This document shows positions 1 through 6,040 of a stretch of DNA of 10,987 bases, piece after piece (within the stretch, counting starts at the first letter, position 1; each line of letters begins with the position of its first letter). The notes under the pieces are model-generated. The model saw only the letters and a program-made list of their open reading frames with translations. It ran no database searches and was not told where the DNA came from. The stretch comes from RGIG8785 sp045655245 (lineage in GTDB: Bacteria; Bacillota; Clostridia; RGIG8785), in assembly GCA_045655245.1 (NCBI GenBank), contig JAZOOX010000026.1, positions 1 through 10,987 of the forward strand. The letters run 5' to 3'. A program made the position numbers and the translations under genes.

Positions 1-762
1 GTAATCGGCGGTGGTCTGCAGGCATTCTGCATCCCCGGTTCTGTTGCCGACGACCGTAAGGTTGGTATCGGCCACGGCAATCTGGGTGCAATGCTCCTGC
101 GGGACGAGACCGACTGCTTCGCTTTCTTAGCAGGTCACGAGTCCTTCGCGGCAGCAGAAGGCGCAATCGGTATTGCAAAATCCGCAAACCGTGCCCGCAA
201 GACCCCTCTGCGTGTTATCCTGAACGGTCTGGGTAAGGACGCCGCACAGATTATTTCCAGAATCAACGGCTTCACCTATGTTCAGACACAGTTTGATTAC
301 GCTACCGGCGAGTTAAAGGTTGTTCGCGAGATTCCTTACTCCACCGGCGAACGTTCTGCAGTTCGTTGCTACGGCGCAGACGACGTTCGTGAAGGCGTTG
401 CTATCATGCACCACGAGCGTGTAGACGTTTCCATCACCGGTAACTCTACCAACCCGACTCGTTTCCAGCATCCCGTTGCAGGCACCTACAAAAAGGAATG
501 CATTCTGCAGGGCAAGAAATACTTCTCCGTTGCTTCGGGCGGTGGTACCGGACGTACCCTGCATCCCGATAACGTTGCTGCAGGCCCCGCTTCCTATGGT
601 ATGACCGATACCATGGGTCGTATGCACTCTGACGCACAGTTCGCAGGTTCTTCTTCCGTTCCTGCTCACGTTGAGATGATGGGCTTCTTGGGCGCTGGTA
701 ACAACCCGATGGTCGGTATGACCGTTGCTGTTGCCGTTGCAATCGCTGAAGCAGTAAAATAA
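1..762 (+). CDS. GGGtGRT-family protein of unknown function (5'-truncated by window edge)
   Basis: The frame is open from the first base to a TAA at 760-762, giving 253 codons. The N-terminus lies outside the window; from memory the family is about 330 residues, so roughly 80 are missing. The diagnostic stretch SGGGTGRTLHPDN lies at visible codons 179-191 and matches the motif that names the GGGtGRT family (Pfam). Other Gly-rich stretches are VIGGGLQAF at the very start and GFLGAGNNPMVGMTVAVAVA near the end. No signal peptide or clear membrane segment is visible, so it is probably cytoplasmic. The function is not established. I recall members lying beside NifU-like iron-sulfur scaffold genes in Clostridia, but the upstream neighbour is not visible here. 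Codons are strongly biased (Arg almost all CGT/CGC, Gly mostly GGT/GGC), which suggests high expression. The family call is confident; any role is open. Confidence 0.9.
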   Translation, partial: VIGGGLQAFCIPGSVADDRKVGIGHGNLGAMLLRDETDCFAFLAGHESFAAAEGAIGIAKSANRARKTPLRVILNGLGKDAAQIISRINGFTYVQTQFDYATGELKVVREIPYSTGERSAVRCYGADDVREGVAIMHHERVDVSITGNSTNPTRFQHPVAGTYKKECILQGKKYFSVASGGGTGRTLHPDNVAAGPASYGMTDTMGRMHSDAQFAGSSSVPAHVEMMGFLGAGNNPMVGMTVAVAVAIAEAVK

Positions 763-781
763 TCGGTTTTTATCTAAAATG

Positions 782-817
782 AAAGGCTCCTGATCGTTCT
801 GCTCAGGAGTCTTTTTT
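782..817 (+). terminator. Rho-independent terminator after the GGGtGRT gene
   Basis: A 9-bp stem pairs 785-793 with 803-811, including one G-U pair, around a 9-nt loop. A-U pairs extend it outward. Six T residues (812-817) follow. It begins about 20 nt after the stop codon and separates this gene from the surface-protein unit. Confidence 0.9.
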
Positions 818-880
818 GTTCTATTTGTAATTAAAAACCAGTTAATCATTTTTATTAGTTGATGATTACACTTGTAATTT

Positions 881-907
881 GTTGTTGACAACAACTAGCA
901 GCTGCTA
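881..907. promoter_or_regulatory. Tandem palindromes overlapping the surface-protein promoter (candidate operator)
   Basis: GTTGTTGACAACAAC at 881-895 is a perfect inverted repeat with 7-bp arms and a single central base, and it contains the whole -35 box. Directly abutting it, TAGCAGCTGCTA at 896-907 is a perfect 12-bp palindrome that fills the rest of the spacer up to the -10 box. Both lie upstream of the likely transcription start, so they should act as DNA sites rather than RNA hairpins. Their position suits a repressor that blocks polymerase. The regulator is unknown, and the operator role is inferred from symmetry and position only. Confidence 0.5.
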
Positions 908-913
908 TATAAT
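885..913 (+). promoter_or_regulatory. Consensus sigma-A promoter of the surface-protein gene
   Basis: A perfect -35 box TTGACA (885-890) is followed by a 17-bp spacer and a perfect -10 box TATAAT (908-913). Transcription should start near 920, leaving a leader of about 30 nt that is too short for a riboswitch. A GGAGG ribosome binding site at 939-943 lies 6 nt before the ATG at 950. A full consensus promoter driving a very large surface protein suggests that an overlapping regulator keeps it in check. Confidence 0.9.
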
Positions 914-949
914 TTTTTCGAAAGAATTGCAACTGGACGGAGGCTGAAA

Positions 950-3900
950 ATGAAACGATTATCAATGACTTTAATATGTGTTATGTTAATTGTAGGCGTC
1001 GGTTTGACGGTTAATGCGGCTACGGTGGACAACGGTCGTTGTGGTGATGCCGCTTTTTGGAGTTTGGACGATGCGGGAACATTATGCATTTTTGGCGAGG
1101 GTGAGATGTACTCGTATTATGTTGATACAGGTGCCGGAACGCCGTGGAGTAACTATCAAGATAAGGACATTACCTCGATTGTTATAGAAGAGGGAATTAC
1201 TAAAATCGGTGAATCTGCATTTGGTAATTGTTTGTGTGTTACCTCCGTTAGCATACCTACCAGCGTAACGGAAATTGGGGACTATGCTTTTGGTGCCTTC
1301 AATTCACTGAAAGAGATTACCATCCCCGGAAATGTAAAGCGGATTGGCGATGGTAACTTTTGGGGAAATACGGGATTTAAAACGATAGACGGGGAAAGAG
1401 TGTATTACCGCTGTTCCTTGGAAACGATTGTTCTTTCTGAAGGAATTGAACAAATCGGTGAAGATTGCTTTCGTGGTGCTGAGCATCTGCGTAGCATACA
1501 TATCCCCGCCAGTGTAATAAGCGTTGGCAGAGGCGCATTTTCTGGTACTAGCAACCTTTTGACTGTTACTGTTGCTGAGCAAAATGAGAATTATTGCGCA
1601 GAAAGTGGCGTTTTATATAATAAACAAAAAACGGAATTGTTGGTATTTCCGTCTGGAAAAAGGGGCGTTTATCGGGTTGCGGATGGCGTCGAAAAGATTG
1701 CAACCTCAGCGTTTTACAATCCTGCGGTAACCTGCATCATCTTGCCTGAAGGTGTCACAACAATCGAAAGTCATGCCTTTCGTAAATTGGGTCCCTTTGA
1801 TGAAATTGATAACAAGGGACTTTCTTGTGTTGTGCTTCCAACAAGTGTAACTTCGATTGAAGAAAGTGCTTTTGACGATCAAACACATATCATTTATATG
1901 GGCACCTCCCGAAGGTGGGAATCTGTGTGGAACAAAGACGATTATGATCGCGATCCACATGAAAAACTGACTTGTAGCAGCGACTATTATACCGAAGACG
2001 GGTGGTCGCTCGAAAATGGCGTTTTAACCGTTAGTGCATTTTCGGAAACCGAATATCCTCTTGGGGCTACGCCTTGGTTCAGACATTTTGAGGGAATTGA
2101 AGAAATTGTGATTGGGGATGGTATAATCGAGATTCCCCATGGTGCTTTTCAATGGCTTTTCAATGTAAAACGAATTCGTTTCCCCGTCGGCTTGGAAAGC
2201 ATAGGCGAGGATGTTTTCAATATGTGTGGCGCATTGACATCGGTCTTTGTTCCTGATAGCGTTACGACCATCGGTGAAGGAGCTTTTTGTGGCTGCGAGA
2301 GTTTGGTATATTGCCATTTGCCCCAGTCCTTGTCTGTCGTTTCACGTTATTTGTTTGGCGGATGCAGCGCATTGCAAGAAATCGTGATTCCCAATCAGGT
2401 TACCGAGATTAAAGAGGGGGCGTTTTATAATTCCTCTTTACACACAATTGCTTTGCCTTTGGGGATTCAAAAAATCGAGGATCTCGCTTTTTACTCCTGC
2501 CCTATCGAAACGGTTTATTATCTCAAAAGCGCTGATAAGCGAGATTTGTATGAAATTGCAGGAAAATGGCGTGAGGACGATTTACTTTATGCCGATTTAT
2601 ACGGCGCCGTTCGATGGTCGGCCCTTGATGAAAATGATAGAGTTTGTGAGGAATTTGAATTCAGAGGTATAACCTACCGTTTTTATGATGGCGAGACTGC
2701 AAAAGTATATGCGGCTCCCGGTATTGTTGTATGCGATATTTATCCGCTTATCGATGGACAAGACGGTGAGATTGCAGTGACGGCGATTGGTCCGCATGCA
2801 ATTGGCTCTGCCACCAAAAAAATAACGATTCCTTCTTCTATCAAAACGATTGAGAAAAGTGCTTTTAGCAACTGCACGGATCTGGAAGAAGTCTGGTTTT
2901 TAGGGACAAGAGAAGAGTGGGAGAATATTGTTATCGGTGAGGACAATGTACCTCTAGAAAGATCAAATATTATTTTTGTTGCAGAAGGACTGCCGATAGT
3001 AGAAGAAAACGGGATTCTGTATTATTTGCATTCCAATTATGCCGAGATTTTTGGACATAAAACCGATTTGTCGGGTAATGCAGTTATTCCTGACGAAGTG
3101 AACGGGGTACCCGTAACGCTTATTGCAAAAAGGTCTTTTGCTTCTTGCAACGGTCTTACCGGTTTGATTTTAGGGAACAATATTGAAAAGATTGGTTCGG
3201 ACGCATTTATACTTTGTGTAGGCTTGAATAATGTCTCTCTGCCAAATGGGCTGAAAGAAATTGGTAAAGCTGCCTTTTCTGGTTGCCGAACTTTAAAAAG
3301 TATCATCATTCCGGAGGGAACGGAATTGATAGGGCAGCACGCTTTTAGGCGTTGTGAAAGTTTAGAGAGCGTTTTCCTTCCTGAAAGTTTAAAGATTATT
3401 GGACAAGACGCATTTTTTGACACAGGAATCGTGCGCGCCGAATATGCAGGCTCGTCTGAAAACTGGGAGGGGGTTTCGGTTGCCGAAGGTAACGAGGAAC
3501 TTCTGGCTGTCTTGACAAAGAATGACGGTGTTCGTGTAAGTGGAGTCTCGTTGGATAAAACAACGCTTGCTTTGTTTGTTGGCGAAAATGACACGTTGAC
3601 GGCTACAATCACGCCCTTCGATGCTTACAATAAGGAAGTTGTTTGGGAATCCTCGAATAATACTGTTGTAACTGTAGAAAACGGACTTGTCACTGCGATC
3701 GGTGAAGGGGGGGCGGTCATTACTGTCAAATCAAAGGACGGAGGGTATTATGATTCCTGCGAAGTAACCGCGTCTTACCAAAAGTTTGAGGGGGTTACCT
3801 TTAACGGAGCAACGCACTATTATGATGCGACCGAAAAGGGGATTGTCGTCAATGGTGTCCCCGCTTTTGCAACGGTGACTTATACGAATAACAAAGGAAC

Positions 3901-5839
3901 AGACGTCGGGGAATATCCGGCAAAAGCCGTTATCAAAGCAGACGGTTATACAACATTAGAAATAGAAGCAACATTAAAGATTTTACCCAAAGAACTGACT
4001 ATTACAGATCTTTCTGCACAGTGCAAGGTATACGATGGAACAAATACTGCAACGGTTAGTGGCGGGGAATTAGACGGTGTGATAGCCGGTGACGACGTTT
4101 CTGCTGTAATGCCTACCATCGGGATTTTCGAGGATGAAAATGCGGCAAAAAATGTTTCCGTTATTCTTGAACCAATAATGCTTTCGGGATGCGATGCGGG
4201 GAATTACATTCTGGTCCAACCTACCGGTTTAAGGGCGGATATTGCCAAGCGAACAATAAAGGTTAAGGCAGATAACCATGAGGTGTTTATAAATCAACCC
4301 ATCCCTTCTCTGACGTATCAGATTACTGAAGGGAATCTTGTGGATGGCGACTTGCTGACCGGTGCATTGTCGGTTAATGCAAACACGTCAGTTGTTCGCG
4401 ATTACGTTATCCAAAAAGGTACGCTCTCAGCAGGGGTGAACTATAATCTCGTTTTCGTGGAAGGTACCTTGAGCGTTGTGGCGAAACTCCGGCAAAGCAT
4501 TGGTTTTGAAGTCATTCCTGCCAAAACATATGGTGATGATCCTTTCAGCCTGGTTGTAACTCCCGATGAGACGTCACATCTGTCTGCATTTACTTACGCG
4601 AGCAGCGATAGTCGTGTAGCGACTGTTTCTGATGAAGGAGTCGTTACTATTTTATGTGCGGGTACAACCACAATTACAGTCGGCGAACCGGGAAACCATC
4701 GATATGCTGCTTGTGATGCCGCCCAAGTATTGACCGTAAACAAAAAAGGCGTGACTATCACTGCCTTGGATATTGAAAAAAAGACAGCAACCTTGACGGG
4801 CATTTTAGAGAGCGATGCTGCGGTTATGTTAGATTTTGATAAGGTCCGTATAGATCTAATCGGTGATGTCGGCGAAAGTGTTATAAATGTAAAAGTTACC
4901 GACTTTCTGTTGAATGGTGAAAGAAGCGAAAATTATAAAGTCTTGACGGAAGAATTTATTTCTTTTGTTTCCAGTGCAAATGTTGCTACGGTTAGTCTAA
5001 CTGCCAAAAACGGTACGGTTACAGGAGACGGGGTGTATTATAAAGGGGAAACGGTGACACTGACAGCAACTCCGGACCGTGGATACTTTTTTGACGGTTG
5101 GTATGAAGGAAGTCGTCGGTTGTCAACCAAAACTTCTTATTCGTTTACGATTAACGAAAATATGTCAATTACTGCTAAATTTACTGTTTCTGATGGCGGC
5201 GGTGGCGGTGGTTCGTTTGTTCCCGCACCTGTAGTACCTGTTACACCTCCTGCAATCCCTGCCGAACCGGAAATAAATGAATGGGTTAATCCTTTCAAAG
5301 ATGTCCGTTCGGATGTTTGGTACAAAGATTCCGTTTGCTTTGTTGTTGAAAAAGGACTAATGAAGGGCGCGAGCGAAACCGCTTTTGAGCCTGATGCAAC
5401 ACTCAGCCGTGCCATGCTTGTAACGATCTTATACCGTCATGTCGGTGAACCTGAAATTAAGGAAAAGACGGTGTTTTCAGATGTAACATCCGGTGCATAT
5501 TACGAGAATGCAATCGCTTGGGCAAAGGAAAACGGTATTGTCAGCGGTGTTTCCGAAGTGTTGTTTGCACCGGAGGAAAGCATTACCCGTGAACAGATTG
5601 CTACAATTATTTATCGTTTTGCAAAGTTAAAGGGATATGATGTTGATGTCGTTAACAATGCTGATATTAGTTCGTATCAGGATAGTGATTCGATTTCTGC
5701 CTATGCTAAAGATGCATTTTCCTATGTGGTTGGTAGTGGCTTGCTTAAAGGAAAAACTGCAACCACATTGAATCCGCAGGATGTGGCAACACGCGCCGAA
5801 ATGGCAACGATTCTGAAACGCTTTATTGAAATGAACTAA
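950..5839 (+). CDS. Secreted BspA-like leucine-rich-repeat surface protein with Ig-like/MBG domains and three SLH domains
   Basis: This 1629-residue protein starts with a signal peptide (MKR, hydrophobic core 7-21, likely cleavage near NAA at 22-24). LRR_5/BspA-type repeats follow in three blocks at about 74-328, 380-540 and 606-850, with the recurring pattern I-P-x-x-V-x-x-I-G-x-x-A-F. A Big_2-like Ig fold (about 861-940), an MBG-like segment (942-1013), a YDG-like domain (1014-1098), another MBG-like domain (1100-1178) and a second Ig-like domain (1180-1266) come next. An InlB B-repeat-like module at about 1348-1412 (GYFFDGWY) leads to a Gly6 and Pro-rich linker (1416-1446). Three SLH domains (1447-1629) end the protein. 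SLH domains are known to bind secondary cell-wall polymer, so it is probably displayed on the cell surface. BspA-like LRR proteins elsewhere bind host or matrix proteins; the ligand here is unknown. It is a single-gene unit between its own promoter and terminator. Codon use is less biased than in the gene upstream. Confidence 0.93.
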   Translation: MKRLSMTLICVMLIVGVGLTVNAATVDNGRCGDAAFWSLDDAGTLCIFGEGEMYSYYVDTGAGTPWSNYQDKDITSIVIEEGITKIGESAFGNCLCVTSVSIPTSVTEIGDYAFGAFNSLKEITIPGNVKRIGDGNFWGNTGFKTIDGERVYYRCSLETIVLSEGIEQIGEDCFRGAEHLRSIHIPASVISVGRGAFSGTSNLLTVTVAEQNENYCAESGVLYNKQKTELLVFPSGKRGVYRVADGVEKIATSAFYNPAVTCIILPEGVTTIESHAFRKLGPFDEIDNKGLSCVVLPTSVTSIEESAFDDQTHIIYMGTSRRWESVWNKDDYDRDPHEKLTCSSDYYTEDGWSLENGVLTVSAFSETEYPLGATPWFRHFEGIEEIVIGDGIIEIPHGAFQWLFNVKRIRFPVGLESIGEDVFNMCGALTSVFVPDSVTTIGEGAFCGCESLVYCHLPQSLSVVSRYLFGGCSALQEIVIPNQVTEIKEGAFYNSSLHTIALPLGIQKIEDLAFYSCPIETVYYLKSADKRDLYEIAGKWREDDLLYADLYGAVRWSALDENDRVCEEFEFRGITYRFYDGETAKVYAAPGIVVCDIYPLIDGQDGEIAVTAIGPHAIGSATKKITIPSSIKTIEKSAFSNCTDLEEVWFLGTREEWENIVIGEDNVPLERSNIIFVAEGLPIVEENGILYYLHSNYAEIFGHKTDLSGNAVIPDEVNGVPVTLIAKRSFASCNGLTGLILGNNIEKIGSDAFILCVGLNNVSLPNGLKEIGKAAFSGCRTLKSIIIPEGTELIGQHAFRRCESLESVFLPESLKIIGQDAFFDTGIVRAEYAGSSENWEGVSVAEGNEELLAVLTKNDGVRVSGVSLDKTTLALFVGENDTLTATITPFDAYNKEVVWESSNNTVVTVENGLVTAIGEGGAVITVKSKDGGYYDSCEVTASYQKFEGVTFNGATHYYDATEKGIVVNGVPAFATVTYTNNKGTDVGEYPAKAVIKADGYTTLEIEATLKILPKELTITDLSAQCKVYDGTNTATVSGGELDGVIAGDDVSAVMPTIGIFEDENAAKNVSVILEPIMLSGCDAGNYILVQPTGLRADIAKRTIKVKADNHEVFINQPIPSLTYQITEGNLVDGDLLTGALSVNANTSVVRDYVIQKGTLSAGVNYNLVFVEGTLSVVAKLRQSIGFEVIPAKTYGDDPFSLVVTPDETSHLSAFTYASSDSRVATVSDEGVVTILCAGTTTITVGEPGNHRYAACDAAQVLTVNKKGVTITALDIEKKTATLTGILESDAAVMLDFDKVRIDLIGDVGESVINVKVTDFLLNGERSENYKVLTEEFISFVSSANVATVSLTAKNGTVTGDGVYYKGETVTLTATPDRGYFFDGWYEGSRRLSTKTSYSFTINENMSITAKFTVSDGGGGGGSFVPAPVVPVTPPAIPAEPEINEWVNPFKDVRSDVWYKDSVCFVVEKGLMKGASETAFEPDATLSRAMLVTILYRHVGEPEIKEKTVFSDVTSGAYYENAIAWAKENGIVSGVSEVLFAPEESITREQIATIIYRFAKLKGYDVDVVNNADISSYQDSDSISAYAKDAFSYVVGSGLLKGKTATTLNPQDVATRAEMATILKRFIEMN
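1169..3500 (+). repeat. Leucine-rich repeat coding region (three LRR_5 blocks)
   Basis: Protein-level repeats of about 23 residues encode alternating strands and turns, recognisable by recurring I-G-x-x-A-F and I-x-I-P elements. Each block ends near a Y/F-x-G-T/S-x-x-x-W capping motif: YMGTSRRW at residues 316-323, FLGTREEW at 650-657 and YAGSSENW at 832-839. The second block instead ends in a degenerate segment around YYLKSADKRDLYEIAGKW. DNA identity between copies is low, so the repeats look old rather than recently amplified. Confidence 0.8.
5195..5212 (+). repeat. GGY trinucleotide tract encoding a Gly6 hinge
   Basis: Six consecutive glycine codons, all GGC or GGT, encode residues 1416-1421. 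A Pro/Ala/Val-rich stretch follows, up to the SLH domains. The segment is probably a flexible wall-spanning hinge. In-frame triplet repeats like this can change length without breaking the reading frame. Confidence 0.7.
5288..5836 (+). repeat. Three tandem SLH (S-layer homology) domain repeats
   Basis: SLH1 (about residues 1447-1495) begins NPFKDV and carries LSRAML at the usual ITRAE position. SLH2 (about 1509-1562) begins FSDV and has ITREQI. SLH3 (about 1573-1629) has ATRAEM. Three copies at the C-terminus are the usual number for attachment to pyruvylated secondary cell-wall polymer. SLH1 departs most from the ITRAE consensus. Confidence 0.88.
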
Positions 5840-5842
5840 GTG

Positions 5843-5873
5843 AAAAGAGCATCCGTTTCGGATGCTCTTTTTT
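5843..5873 (+). terminator. Rho-independent terminator after the surface-protein gene
   Basis: A near-perfect stem of 12-13 bp pairs 5843-5855 with 5859-5871 around a 3-nt loop (core AGAGCATCCG / CGGATGCTCT). A T-run (5868-5873) follows. It starts 4 nt after the stop codon. The A-run on the left arm means it could also work in the opposite direction, although no minus-strand gene is seen. Confidence 0.93.
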
Positions 5874-5958
5874 GATACGGGGTTGAACTTATATTAGAAG
5901 AACATTAGGGGGTTCCTTTGATAAAAAGGCGGATTATTTGTCAATTTGTAAGTTTTTG

Positions 5959-6006
5959 CAATATTTTTAAAAATAACTTGCATTATTAAAAAGCTTGTGA
6001 TAAAAT
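5959..6006 (+). promoter_or_regulatory. hppA promoter with UP-like element and extended -10
   Basis: The -35 box TTGCAT (5978-5983) is followed by a 17-bp spacer and the -10 box TAAAAT (6001-6006). A TG at 5998-5999 creates an extended -10. Directly upstream, AATATTTTTAAAAATAA (5960-5976) resembles an UP element that binds the RNA polymerase alpha subunit, and it contains a 14-bp A/T palindrome at 5962-5975. An AGAGG ribosome binding site at 6027-6031 sits 9 nt before the ATG at 6041. The rest of the 5874-6040 gap holds nothing I can assign. Confidence 0.75.
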
Positions 6007-6040
6007 ATTAACAAACTTTTTCGAAAAGAGGCGTATTAGT

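Noticed and set aside
313..894. Long minus-strand open frame (193 codons) opposite the GGGtGRT gene
   Set aside because: It runs antisense to a confidently identified coding region, has no recognisable domain, and depends on the strong codon bias of the plus-strand gene leaving few stops.
914..949. Leader that might hold a riboswitch or attenuator for the surface protein
   Set aside because: The predicted leader is about 30 nt and consists mainly of the ribosome binding site region, so it is too short for a structured regulator.
3037..3612. Minus-strand open frame (191 codons) inside the surface-protein gene
   Set aside because: It is the antisense shadow of the LRR block; the product is low-complexity Ser/Pro/Leu-rich with no family features and no ribosome binding site of note.
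5918..5989. Possible 23-codon TTG-start peptide between the surface-protein gene and hppA, after an AGGGGG
   Set aside because: It uses a rare start, its product is a Phe/Asn/Lys-rich string expected from AT-rich DNA, and it overlaps the hppA UP element and -35 box.
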